A stretch of 64,000 bases of DNA from Arthrobacter sp. FB24 (lineage in GTDB: Bacteria > Actinomycetota > Actinomycetes > Actinomycetales > Micrococcaceae): contig NC_008541.1 in the NCBI RefSeq assembly GCF_000196235.1, positions 3,906,001 through 3,970,000 on the forward strand, in the 5' to 3' direction. How positions within the stretch are numbered: the first letter of the stretch is position 1; each line of letters starts with the position of its first letter. The notes under the pieces are model-generated. The model ran no database searches. It worked only from the letters and a program-made list of their open reading frames with translations, and was not told the origin of the DNA. Below, one piece after another: positions 50,228-58,886 of this stretch. The position numbers and the translations under genes are program-made.

Positions 50228-52144
50228 CTAGACTGCCGCGGCCCGTCCCGTAGCCAGGAGGGGTGCGAAGAACGCACCGAGTTCCGCCGTCGCAGCCAGG
50301 GGCAGGACGTTGGCCACGTATTGGTCCGGGCGAACCACCACGATCACGCCGCCGCGGTCCAGGCCGCGCAGCTCGAAGATGTCAGCCTTCGGATCGGTGG
50401 CGTACACCTTCTCGTAATCCGTCAGCTGGAACGGGCCAACCTGCGGCTTGAACACCGCCGGCACTGCGTTGATATCGATGTCCGTGTGGGGCTGCTGGTA
50501 GATCACCTTCACGTCGAACCATGCGTCGAGGTCGGCGCCCGACGGCGTGGCGGCCAGCGGCGAGTCCGGCGCCTGCGCAATCCACTCGGCAAAGTCGGCC
50601 ACTGCTGAGGGGACACCCTGCTGTCCCGCTGCCGGCGCGGCGGCGTCGGCGAAGACATAGATGCGCCACCGTCCGTCGGCTGTGGCGTGGTGTCCGAGTT
50701 GCATGGGGTTGGTATCGCAGACCCGCACGACGGGCGCTGACTTGAAGCGCTTGCCGACGGGGAAACCGGCGGCCAGGTCCTGGTGTCCGGTGCCGCCGGT
50801 GAGCATCGACGGGGCGTACTGGGTCATGAATCCGGCCGGGAACTCGGCGGTGCTGACGTAGAAGTCCTCAAGCTCGGAAGGGCTCTCGAACTCTTCAGGC
50901 TTCTTCGCCATCATCGTGGACCACTCTTTGTCGAAGTCGATGAGGTTCTTGGCGATGACCTGACGTTCGTCCGAGTACGTGGTCAGCAGGCTTTCCGGGC
51001 TGCGGCCCTCGAGGACGTGGCCAAGCTTCCAGGCCAGGTTGAAACCGTCCTGCATGGAGACGTTCATGCCCTGGCCGGCCTTGGCGCTGTGCGTGTGGCA
51101 GGCGTCGCCGGTGATGAATACGCGCGGCGTGCGGGTGCCCCGCTGGTCCGGGAGGACGTCGTCGAACCGGTCAGTGAGCCGGTGGCCCACCTCGTACACG
51201 CTGTGCCACGCGACATTTCGGACGTCGAGCGTGTACGGGTGGAGGATCTCGTTCGCCTTGCGGATGATCTCTTCGATGGAAGTGTTGCGCACGGCGCCCT
51301 TGTCGTTCGGGTCCACCTCGCCGAGGTCAACATACATGCGGAACAGGAAGCCGCCTTCGCGCGGGATGAGCAGGATGCTTCCGCCCGACCCGGACTGGAT
51401 GGCGCACTTTGTGCGGATATCGGGGAAGTCGGTGACGGCCAGGGCGTCCATAACACCCCAGGCGTGGTTGGCGGCGTCGCCGGCCAGGGTGCAGCCAATC
51501 GCATCGCGTACCTTGCTGCGCGCGCCGTCTGCACCAATCACATATTTGGCCCGGACAACCTTCTCCCGGCCTTCCTGGGGGCCTGCAGTGTGAAGCAAGG
51601 TCACCGTGACCGGATACTCGCCCTCGCCGGTGACCTCCAGGCTCCGGAACTCAAAGCCGTAGTCAGGCGCCATGCGGGTAGGCGAGTTCGCCATGAATTC
51701 AGCGAAGTAGTCCAGCACGCGGGCCTGGTTGACGATGAGGTGCGGGAACTCACTGATCCCCATCTCGTCGTCCACCGCGCGGGCTCCCCGGATGATGCGC
51801 GAGTGGTCGGCCGGGTCCGGCTTCCAGAACGCCATTTCGGTGATGTGGTACGCCTCGGCGATGATCCGCTCGGCGAAGCCGAAGGCCTGGAAGGTCTCGA
51901 CGCTCCTCGCCTGGATGCCGTCTGCCTGGCCGATGGGCAGCCTGCCGGCACGGCGTTCCACGATCCGCGTGGTGACGCCCGGGAACTGGGACAGCTGGGC
52001 GGCGGCCAGCATGCCGGCAGGGCCTGTGCCGACAATCAGGACGTCCACTTCATCAGGAAGCTCAGTAGGCCGATTGATGCCTACGCCTGCTGCCGGCTGG
52101 ACTCGCGGGTCACCGGATACGTAACCGTGATGGTGGAATTGCAC
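50228..52144 (-). CDS. FAD-dependent aromatic hydroxylase (MobA-like, 3-hydroxybenzoate 4-monooxygenase family)
   Basis: A 638-residue class A flavin monooxygenase. Motifs are VLIVGTGPAGMLAAAQL (about 36-52), the DG motif VIGADGARSKVRDAIG and the GD motif FITGDACHTHSAKAGQGMN, followed by a C-terminal thioredoxin-like dimerisation domain. From memory it is colinear with MobA (639 residues) of Comamonas, starting VQFHHHGY like MobA's MQFHLNGF; this favours the GTG at 52144, which has GAGG 6 bases upstream, over the GTG at 52156. It would hydroxylate a 3-hydroxy-substituted aromatic acid next to the hydroxyl. Divergent from the homoprotocatechuate operon, so 3- (or 4-) hydroxyphenylacetate is a plausible substrate. 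Confidence 0.85.
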   Translation of the reverse strand: MQFHHHGYVSGDPRVQPAAGVGINRPTELPDEVDVLIVGTGPAGMLAAAQLSQFPGVTTRIVERRAGRLPIGQADGIQARSVETFQAFGFAERIIAEAYHITEMAFWKPDPADHSRIIRGARAVDDEMGISEFPHLIVNQARVLDYFAEFMANSPTRMAPDYGFEFRSLEVTGEGEYPVTVTLLHTAGPQEGREKVVRAKYVIGADGARSKVRDAIGCTLAGDAANHAWGVMDALAVTDFPDIRTKCAIQSGSGGSILLIPREGGFLFRMYVDLGEVDPNDKGAVRNTSIEEIIRKANEILHPYTLDVRNVAWHSVYEVGHRLTDRFDDVLPDQRGTRTPRVFITGDACHTHSAKAGQGMNVSMQDGFNLAWKLGHVLEGRSPESLLTTYSDERQVIAKNLIDFDKEWSTMMAKKPEEFESPSELEDFYVSTAEFPAGFMTQYAPSMLTGGTGHQDLAAGFPVGKRFKSAPVVRVCDTNPMQLGHHATADGRWRIYVFADAAAPAAGQQGVPSAVADFAEWIAQAPDSPLAATPSGADLDAWFDVKVIYQQPHTDIDINAVPAVFKPQVGPFQLTDYEKVYATDPKADIFELRGLDRGGVIVVVRPDQYVANVLPLAATAELGAFFAPLLATGRAAAV

Positions 52145-52253
52145 GGGGGTCCTCACTTCATTGTGTGGCGGCGAATCGCCGTCTTCGGTATTCGATATCA
52201 GAACTCAGTGTTCGATAATAGAAATCTAATGCTCAATCAAAACTGTACGCAGA

Positions 52254-52269
52254 TATGACCTGCGTTACA
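52254..52269. promoter_or_regulatory. CRP/GlxR-like site in the hydroxylase/hpa divergent region
   Basis: TATGA-CCTGCG-TTACA matches TGTGA-N6-TCACA at 8 of 10 positions. The 17-mer from 52254 recurs with a single change at 61860-61876 before the gluconate genes. Confidence 0.45.
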
Positions 52270-52300
52270 AGCAGCCCGGAAAACTCCCGAATGCAAGGGG

Positions 52301-52342
52301 TTGACGTTCCACGCTTCCTAGGCAATAGTTATCGTATACGAT
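52301..52342 (+). promoter_or_regulatory. Promoter and GntR operator candidate of the hpa operon
   Basis: TTGACG (52301-52306) is followed after 17 bases by AATAGT (52324-52329; TAGTTA at a 19-base spacing is an alternative). Immediately downstream, ATCGTATACGAT (52331-52342) is a perfect 12-bp palindrome with a GTATAC core, which is common in FadR-type GntR operators. It would overlap the transcription start. Confidence 0.6.
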
Positions 52343-52366
52343 TTCGTACTCGATGAGGAGTAACTC

Positions 52367-53836
52367 TTGGAACAGGTCACCGACCACCTCCTGGCCGCGG
52401 CCCGCAAAGTCATCGCGGTGCATATCAACTACCCCAGCCGGGCAGCCCAGCGCGGCCGCACTCCGGAGCAGCCCTCGTACTTCCTGAAGCCGTCCTCCTC
52501 CCTGGCGATCGGGTCGGCAGAAGCCCCTTCAACGGTGGAGCGCCCGGCCGGATGTGAGCTCCTCGGTTACGAAGGCGAGATCGCCCTGATCATCGGCAAG
52601 CCGGCCCGCCGCGTGGGCATCGAGGACGCCTGGAGCCATGTCGAATGGGTCACCGCCAGCAACGACCTAGGCGTCTACGACCTCCGCTACGCGGACAAGG
52701 GCTCCAACCTCCGTTCCAAGGGCGGGGACGGTTTCACGCCGATCGGCCCGGGGCTGATCGCCGCCGACGCCGTGAACCCCGCACAACTGCGGATCCGCAC
52801 CTGGCATAACGGCGAACTGGTCCAGGACGACACCACCGAAGACCTCCTCTTTCCGTTCGCCCGGCTCATCGCGGACCTGTCCCAGCTGCTCACCCTCGAA
52901 GAGGGCGACATCATCCTCACCGGCACCCCGGCCGGCGCTTCCGTCGCCAAGCCGGGCGACGTCATCGAGGTTGAAGTCAGCACTCCTGACGCGACCACCG
53001 GGCGGCTGGCCACCCGGGTGGAGGAAGGCACGACGCCGTTCGCGGACTTCGGCGCCCGCCCCAAGACCGATGACCTCCAGCGGGAGGAAGCATACGGTTC
53101 GCGGGAAGCGGCCGGGCTTGCCGCCGTCGGACCTGTCCTCTCGCCGGAGCTGAAGGCCAAGCTGGAAAGCGTCTGCACGGCCACGCTGTCCTCCCAGCTG
53201 CGCAAGCGCGGCCTGAACAACGTCAGCATCGACGGCCTCACCTCAACGCGTCCGGAGAAGCGGATCGTGGGCCTGGCCCGGACCCTGCGCTACGTGCCGA
53301 ACCGCGAGGACCTCTTCAAGACCCACGGCGGCGGCTTCAACGCCCAGAAGAAGGCCATCGACTCGGTCAACGAGGGCGAAATCCTGGTGATGGAAGCCCG
53401 CGGCGAAAAGGGCACCGGCACCATCGGCGACATCCTGGCCCTCCGCGCCCAGGTCCGCGGCGCCGCCGCCGTCATCACCGATGGCGGCGTCCGTGACTTC
53501 TCCGCTGTGGCCGCCATGGACATGCCCACGTACTACTCCAACCCGCACCCCGCGGTGCTGGGGCGCCGGCACATCCCGTGGGACACCGACATCACGATCG
53601 CCTGCGGCGGCACCACCGTACAGCCCGGGGACATCATCGTGGCCGATGCGGACGGCATCCTGGTGATCCCGCCGGCCCTCGCCGAGGAGCTTGCGGACGA
53701 TTCCATCGCCCAGGAACGCGAGGAGGCGTTCATCGCCGAGATGGTGCAGCAGGGCCACAGCGTGGACGGCCTCTACCCGTTGAACTCCGAATGGCGGGCC
53801 AAGTACGACGAATGGGAAGGCCCCGCACATGACTGA
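52367..53836 (+). CDS. Fused fumarylacetoacetate hydrolase-family / RraA-family protein (HpaG-like)
   Basis: A 489-residue two-domain protein. Residues about 15-235 are an FAH-type hydrolase/isomerase domain with CELLGYEGEIALIIG metal-ligand Glu residues, NDLGVYDLRYADKG and EGDIILTGTPAGAS. Residues about 255-470 are an RraA/HMG-aldolase-type domain with ATLSSQLRKRG, GDILALRAQVRGAAAVITDGGVRD and CGGTTVQPGDIIVADADG. In the standard pathway HpaG has two FAH domains that decarboxylate and isomerise 5-carboxymethyl-2-hydroxymuconate-derived acid. Here the RraA part (family with oxaloacetate decarboxylase activity) may replace the decarboxylating domain. The start is TTG with GAGGAG 7 bases upstream. 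It overlaps the GntR gene by 8 bases. Confidence 0.85.
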   Translation: MEQVTDHLLAAARKVIAVHINYPSRAAQRGRTPEQPSYFLKPSSSLAIGSAEAPSTVERPAGCELLGYEGEIALIIGKPARRVGIEDAWSHVEWVTASNDLGVYDLRYADKGSNLRSKGGDGFTPIGPGLIAADAVNPAQLRIRTWHNGELVQDDTTEDLLFPFARLIADLSQLLTLEEGDIILTGTPAGASVAKPGDVIEVEVSTPDATTGRLATRVEEGTTPFADFGARPKTDDLQREEAYGSREAAGLAAVGPVLSPELKAKLESVCTATLSSQLRKRGLNNVSIDGLTSTRPEKRIVGLARTLRYVPNREDLFKTHGGGFNAQKKAIDSVNEGEILVMEARGEKGTGTIGDILALRAQVRGAAAVITDGGVRDFSAVAAMDMPTYYSNPHPAVLGRRHIPWDTDITIACGGTTVQPGDIIVADADGILVIPPALAEELADDSIAQEREEAFIAEMVQQGHSVDGLYPLNSEWRAKYDEWEGPAHD

Positions 53837-54512
53837 AACAGTGGTGGCCGGTAGCAAGTCCGAGCAGGCGTACGCGGCCGTCAAGGCCCGGATCGTGGAC
53901 GGCACCTACTCCCCCGGTTACCGGCTGGTGCTGGCAAAAATTGCCGAGGACCTGGGCGTCAGCGTGGTGCCCGTCCGCGAAGCCATCCGCCGGCTCGAGG
54001 CCGAAGGGCTGGTCACGTTCGAGCGGAACGTCGGAGCCACCGTGTCCGGCATCGACCCCACCGAGTACCTCTACACCATGCAGACCCTGAGCATCGTCGA
54101 AGGTGCCGCCACGGCTCTCTCGGCTCCACTGATCGGGTCGGCGGACGTGGCCCGGGCCCGGGCCGTCAACGAGGAAATGCGCGAATGCCTCGAGCACTTC
54201 GACCCCGTCCGCTTCACCCGGCTGAACCAGGACTTCCACAGCGTCCTGTTCGAGCACTGCCCCAACCCGCACATCCTGGACCTGGTCCACCGGGGCTGGA
54301 ACCGGCTAGCTTCGCTGCGGTCCTCCACGTTCCGGTTCGTCCCCGGCCGCGCCCGCGACTCCGTGGACGAACACGAGGCCCTGCTCCGGCTCATCGAATC
54401 CGGTGCGGGGGCCGACGAAATAGAAAAGGCGGCCCGCCTGCACCGCAGCGCCACCCTGGACGCCTACCTGGCCCAAGCCACCTCCACCGAACAACAGACC
54501 GCACAGCAGTAA
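53829..54512 (+). CDS. GntR family regulator, FadR/FCD subfamily (hpa operon)
   Basis: A 227-residue regulator with an N-terminal winged helix (about 12-75, LVLAKIAEDLGVSVVPVREAIRRLEAEGLV) and a C-terminal FCD domain (about 85-215), whose His and Asp residues usually bind a metal and an organic acid. It is translated from within the end of the FAH-RraA gene and followed after 9 bases by hpaE. It probably represses the operon through the ATCGTATACGAT palindrome and responds to a homoprotocatechuate pathway intermediate. Confidence 0.9.
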   Translation: MTETVVAGSKSEQAYAAVKARIVDGTYSPGYRLVLAKIAEDLGVSVVPVREAIRRLEAEGLVTFERNVGATVSGIDPTEYLYTMQTLSIVEGAATALSAPLIGSADVARARAVNEEMRECLEHFDPVRFTRLNQDFHSVLFEHCPNPHILDLVHRGWNRLASLRSSTFRFVPGRARDSVDEHEALLRLIESGAGADEIEKAARLHRSATLDAYLAQATSTEQQTAQQ

Positions 54513-54521
54513 GGAAAAACA

Positions 54522-56036
54522 ATGACGTTCACTGCCGCAGAAACCACGTCCCATTACGTTCCGCAGGACCTTCCCAGCCACATCCAGCACTACATCAACG
54601 GTGAATTCGTTGACTCCGTGGGCGGTAAGACCTTCGACGTCCTGGATCCGGTTTCCAACACCAACTACGCCACCGCCGCCGCCGGCCAGAAGGAAGACAT
54701 CGACCTCGCCGTCGCCGCCGCCCGCGAAGCCTTCAGCAACGGTCCCTGGCCGAAGATGAAGCCCCGCGAACGTGCCCGGATCCTGAACAAAATCGCCGAC
54801 GCCGTCGAAGCCCAGGAAGAACGCCTGGCCGAACTGGAAACGTTCGACACCGGCCTGCCCATCACCCAGGCCAAGGGCCAGGCCCTGCGCGCGGCAGAGA
54901 ACTTCCGTTTCTTCGCGGACCTGATCGTGGCCCAGTTCGACGACGCCATGAAGGTCCCGGGCTCGCAGATCAACTACGTGAACCGCAAGCCGATCGGCGT
55001 CGCCGGGCTCATCACCCCGTGGAACACCCCGTTCATGCTGGAGTCCTGGAAGCTCGCCCCGGCACTGGCCACCGGCAACACCGTGGTCCTCAAGCCCGCC
55101 GAATTCACGCCGCTCTCCGCCTCGCTGTGGGCCACCATCTTCAAGGACGCAGGCCTGCCCGACGGCGTGTTCAACTTGGTCAACGGCCTCGGCGAGGAAG
55201 CCGGCGACGCCCTGGTCAAGCACCCGGACGTCCCGCTGATTTCCTTCACCGGCGAGACCACCACCGGGCAGACGATCTTCCGCAACGCCGCCGCCAACCT
55301 CAAGGGCCTCTCCATGGAACTCGGCGGCAAGTCCCCCTGCGTCGTGTTCGCCGACGCCGACCTCGACGCCGCAATCGACTCCGCCCTCTTCGGCGTCTTC
55401 TCCCTCAACGGCGAACGCTGCACCGCCGGCTCCCGCATCCTGGTGGAACGCGCCATCTACGACGAGTTCTGCGAAAGGTACGCCGCCCGCGCCAAGAACA
55501 TCGTCGTCGGCGACCCCCACGACCCCAAGACCCAGGTGGGCGCCCTGGTCCACCCGGAGCACTTCGCCAAGGTGGCCTCCTACGTGGAGATCGGCAAATC
55601 AGAAGGCCGGCTCCTCGCCGGCGGCGGACGCCCGGAAGGCCTGCCGGAAGGCAACTACATCGCCCCCACCGTGTTCGCCGACGTCGCCCCCGACGCGAGG
55701 ATCTTCCAGGAGGAAATCTTCGGCCCCGTCGTCGCCATCACCCCGTTCGAGAACGACGACGAAGCACTCGCCCTCGCGAACAACACCAAGTACGGTCTGG
55801 CCGCCTACATCTGGACCCAGAACCTCACCCGCGCCCACAACTTCTCGCAGAACGTCGAGGCCGGCATGGTGTGGCTGAACAGCCACAACGTCCGCGACCT
55901 CCGCACCCCGTTCGGCGGCGTCAAGGCCTCCGGCCTGGGCCACGAGGGCGGCTACCGCTCCATCGATTTCTACACCGACCAGCAGGCCGTGCACATCACC
56001 CTCGGCACTGTCCACACCCCCAAATTCGGCGCCTAG
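54522..56036 (+). CDS. hpaE: 5-carboxymethyl-2-hydroxymuconate semialdehyde dehydrogenase
   Basis: A 504-residue aldehyde dehydrogenase of the HpaE type, oxidising the ring-cleavage semialdehyde to 5-carboxymethyl-2-hydroxymuconate with NAD+. The coenzyme region TPWNTPFML (about 165), base Glu in MELGGKSP (about 266) and nucleophile Cys in NGERCTAGSRI (about 300) are intact. An AAGGA ribosome site precedes the ATG. Placement directly before mndD and after the FAH-RraA and GntR genes supports the specific assignment. Confidence 0.92.
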   Translation: MTFTAAETTSHYVPQDLPSHIQHYINGEFVDSVGGKTFDVLDPVSNTNYATAAAGQKEDIDLAVAAAREAFSNGPWPKMKPRERARILNKIADAVEAQEERLAELETFDTGLPITQAKGQALRAAENFRFFADLIVAQFDDAMKVPGSQINYVNRKPIGVAGLITPWNTPFMLESWKLAPALATGNTVVLKPAEFTPLSASLWATIFKDAGLPDGVFNLVNGLGEEAGDALVKHPDVPLISFTGETTTGQTIFRNAAANLKGLSMELGGKSPCVVFADADLDAAIDSALFGVFSLNGERCTAGSRILVERAIYDEFCERYAARAKNIVVGDPHDPKTQVGALVHPEHFAKVASYVEIGKSEGRLLAGGGRPEGLPEGNYIAPTVFADVAPDARIFQEEIFGPVVAITPFENDDEALALANNTKYGLAAYIWTQNLTRAHNFSQNVEAGMVWLNSHNVRDLRTPFGGVKASGLGHEGGYRSIDFYTDQQAVHITLGTVHTPKFGA

Positions 56037-56086
56037 TCCCGGTCCGCAAGACCACCCCGACCCCCTTTCAAAGAAGAGAGAACGCC

Positions 56087-57172
56087 ATGAGCAACGTCAT
56101 CCCCAAGCCCTCCGTTCCGGCCCCTGACATCGTCCGCTGCGCGTACATGGAAATCGTGGTCACGGACCTCGCGAAGTCCCGCGAGTTCTACGTTGACCTC
56201 CTCGGCCTGCACGTCACCGAGGAAGACGAGAACAACATCTACCTGCGCTCCCTCGAGGAGTTCATCCACCACAACCTGGTGCTGCGCAAGGGACCCATCG
56301 CCGCCGTCGCAGCCTTCGCCTACCGGGTGAAGTCCCCCGCCGAGGTGGACGCCGCCGAGGCGTACTACAAGGAGCTCGGCTGCCGCACCGAACGCCGCAA
56401 GGAAGGCTTCACCAAGGGCATCGGCGATTCCGTCCGCGTCGAGGACCCGCTGGGCTTCCCGTACGAATTCTTCTACGACGTGGAGCACGTGGAACGCCTC
56501 ACCCAGCGCTACGACCTCTACTCCGCCGGCGAACTGGTCCGGCTGGACCACTTCAACCAGGTCACCCCGGACGTTCCCCGCGGCCGCAAGTACCTCGAGG
56601 ACCTCGGTTTCCGTGTCTCCGAGGACATCCAGGACTCCGACGGCGTCTCCTACGCCGTGTGGATGCACCGCAAGCAGACCGTCCACGACACCGCACTGAC
56701 CGGCGGCAACGGCCCCCGCATGCACCACGTCGCGTTCGCCACCCACGAGAAGCACAACATCATCCAGATCTGCGACAAGATGGGCGCCCTGCGCATCAGC
56801 GACCGGATCGAACGCGGCCCCGGCCGGCACGGCGTGTCCAACGCCTTCTACCTCTACATCCTGGACCCGGACGGGCACCGCATCGAGATCTACACCCAGG
56901 ACTACTACACCGGAGACCCGGACAACCCCACCATCACCTGGGACGTCCACGACAACCAGCGCCGCGACTGGTGGGGCAACCCCGTCGTCCCCTCCTGGTA
57001 CACCGAGGCCTCCCTCGTCCTGGACCTCGACGGCAACCCGCAGCCCGTCATCGTCCGCGAGGAAAAGTCCGAGATGGCCGTGACCGTGGGCGCCGACGGC
57101 TTCTCCTACACCCGCAAGGACGGTTCGCCCGAGGGTGACCGGACGGGCTTCAAGCTCGGAGTCCAGGTCTAG
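56087..57172 (+). CDS. mndD: Homoprotocatechuate (3,4-dihydroxyphenylacetate) 2,3-dioxygenase, probably Mn-dependent
   Basis: A 361-residue type I extradiol dioxygenase. The metal ligands His155 (LDHFNQ), His214 (MHHVAF) and Glu267 (HRIEIYTQD) and the second-sphere His200, His248 and Tyr257 all fall at the positions known for the A. globiformis enzyme MndD, with which the chain is nearly colinear from memory; that enzyme uses manganese rather than iron. It opens the ring proximal to form 5-carboxymethyl-2-hydroxymuconate semialdehyde, the substrate of the HpaE encoded 50 bases upstream. The metal cannot be decided from sequence alone because the Fe and Mn enzymes share their ligands. Confidence 0.96.
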   Translation: MSNVIPKPSVPAPDIVRCAYMEIVVTDLAKSREFYVDLLGLHVTEEDENNIYLRSLEEFIHHNLVLRKGPIAAVAAFAYRVKSPAEVDAAEAYYKELGCRTERRKEGFTKGIGDSVRVEDPLGFPYEFFYDVEHVERLTQRYDLYSAGELVRLDHFNQVTPDVPRGRKYLEDLGFRVSEDIQDSDGVSYAVWMHRKQTVHDTALTGGNGPRMHHVAFATHEKHNIIQICDKMGALRISDRIERGPGRHGVSNAFYLYILDPDGHRIEIYTQDYYTGDPDNPTITWDVHDNQRRDWWGNPVVPSWYTEASLVLDLDGNPQPVIVREEKSEMAVTVGADGFSYTRKDGSPEGDRTGFKLGVQV

Positions 57173-57174
57173 CC

Positions 57175-57960
57175 ATGCTGGATGCCAAGACGATCGAAGC
57201 CATTGCAGACGAACTGCTGGAAGCCGGCCGCAACCGCAAGCCGGTGCCCCGCCTGACGTCCCGCTACCCGGAGATGACCGTGGAGGATTCCTACGCCGTC
57301 CAGCAGCTCTGGCGGAGCCGTAACGAGGACGCCGGCCGAAAGCTCGTCGGCCGCAAGATCGGCCTCACGTCCAAGGCGATGCAGGCCGCCACCGGCATCA
57401 CCGAACCGGACTACGGCGCCATCTTCGATGACATGGTCCTCGAAACCGGCTGCTCCGTGCAGTGGGACCGGTACACGCATCCGCGGGTGGAGGTCGAGCT
57501 GGCATTCGTGCTCAAGGACGGGCTCAAAGGCCCCGGCTGCACCATCTTCGATGTCCTGAACGCCACCGACTACGTGGTTCCGGCCCTGGAGATCCTGGAC
57601 TCCAGGATCGAAATGGAGGGCAGGACCATCGTGGACACCATCGCGGACAACGCCGCGATGGGCGCCATGGTGGTCGGCGGCCGCCCGGTGAAGCCGGACG
57701 CCGTGGACCTCCGCTGGGTCTCGGCCATCCTCTACAAGAACCAGACCGTTGAAGAAACCGGCGTGGCCGCCGGGGTCCTGGACCACCCCGCCAACGGAGT
57801 GCACTGGCTCGCCAACAAAATCGCCGCCCACGGTGACGGCATGAAGGCCGGAGACATCATCCTCGCCGGCTCCTTCACCCGCCCCCTCTGGGTGTATAAG
57901 GGCGACACCGTCCACGCAGACTACGGACCCCTGGGAGTTGTGACATGCCGCTTCGAGTAG
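57175..57960 (+). CDS. hpaH: 2-oxo-hept-4-ene-1,7-dioate hydratase
   Basis: A 261-residue hydratase of the MhpD/HpaH family, related in fold to FAH enzymes. GRKIGLTSKAMQAATGI is the substrate-binding motif (about 59-75), and PRVEVELAFVL with its acidic residues supplies the metal ligands (about 102-112). It adds water to the product of the FAH/RraA step. It starts 2 bases after the mndD stop and overlaps hpaI by 16 bases. Confidence 0.94.
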   Translation: MLDAKTIEAIADELLEAGRNRKPVPRLTSRYPEMTVEDSYAVQQLWRSRNEDAGRKLVGRKIGLTSKAMQAATGITEPDYGAIFDDMVLETGCSVQWDRYTHPRVEVELAFVLKDGLKGPGCTIFDVLNATDYVVPALEILDSRIEMEGRTIVDTIADNAAMGAMVVGGRPVKPDAVDLRWVSAILYKNQTVEETGVAAGVLDHPANGVHWLANKIAAHGDGMKAGDIILAGSFTRPLWVYKGDTVHADYGPLGVVTCRFE

Positions 57961-58766
57961 AACCGGACGCCACGTTCCGCCACGCCCTCGCCGCCGCCAG
58001 CCGGCCGCTCATGGGGATGTGGGTGTGCTCCGGCAGCCCCCTGGTGGCCGAACTCTGCGCGGGGGCCGGCCTGGACTGGCTGCTGATCGACGCCGAGCAC
58101 AGCCCCAACGGGCTCGAATCCGTCCTCGCCCAGCTGCAGGCCGTCCACGGCTACCCGGTCCAGGCCATGGTCCGGCCGCCGGTCAACGACACCGTGCTGA
58201 TCAAGCAGTACCTGGACCTGGGCGTCCAGAACCTGCTGGTACCCATGGTGAACTCCGCCGCGGAGGCCGAAGCCGCAGTGGCCGCCACCCGGTACCCGCC
58301 CCACGGGGTCCGCGGTGTGGGCTCAGCCCTGGCCCGGGCCTCGCGGTGGAACCGCATCCCGGACTACCTCGCCCGCGCCAGCGAAACCGTCAGCGTCACC
58401 GTCCAGATCGAATCCGAAGCCGCGGTCGCCGCCGTGGAGAACATTCTGGCAGTCGACGGCGTGGACGCCATCTTCCTGGGCCCCTCCGACCTCGCCGCCT
58501 CCATGGGCGTGCTGGGACAGCAGGAACACCCCCAGGTGCGCGCCGCCGTCGAACACTGCCTCACCGCCGCCAAAGCGGCAGGCAAACCAGCCGGAGTGAA
58601 CGCCTTCAACCCCGCCACCGCCCGCAGCTACCTCGCGGCCGGCGCCACATTCGTGCTGGTGGGCGCCGACGTCGCCCTCCTGGCCCGCGGCACCGAAGCC
58701 CTCGCCGCCGAATACATCCGTCCGGAACCGGTGGTTGAGCCGCCCCACACCCCAGCCAGCTATTGA
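57945..58766 (+). CDS. hpaI: 4-hydroxy-2-oxo-heptane-1,7-dioate aldolase
   Basis: A 273-residue class II pyruvate aldolase (HpcH/HpaI family) that yields pyruvate and succinate semialdehyde. LLIDAEHSPN (about 41-50), the AMVRPPVND loop, IESEAAVAAVENI (metal-binding Glu, about 150) and FLGPSDLAASMG (Asp, about 178) are present. It is the last gene of the hpa operon. No succinate-semialdehyde dehydrogenase follows, so that step must be encoded elsewhere or be performed by one of the other aldehyde dehydrogenases. Confidence 0.94.
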   Translation: MPLRVEPDATFRHALAAASRPLMGMWVCSGSPLVAELCAGAGLDWLLIDAEHSPNGLESVLAQLQAVHGYPVQAMVRPPVNDTVLIKQYLDLGVQNLLVPMVNSAAEAEAAVAATRYPPHGVRGVGSALARASRWNRIPDYLARASETVSVTVQIESEAAVAAVENILAVDGVDAIFLGPSDLAASMGVLGQQEHPQVRAAVEHCLTAAKAAGKPAGVNAFNPATARSYLAAGATFVLVGADVALLARGTEALAAEYIRPEPVVEPPHTPASY

Positions 58767-58886
58767 GCCGCCACCCCCCTTCGGCGGGTAGGACAGCAGG
58801 ACGGCAGGGTAGGGCAGTAGGACTCTGTCCGGCTGGCGGCCGCCCGGCGTAGCCTTGAATCACTGGCACGCGTGATAGCTGGAAAA

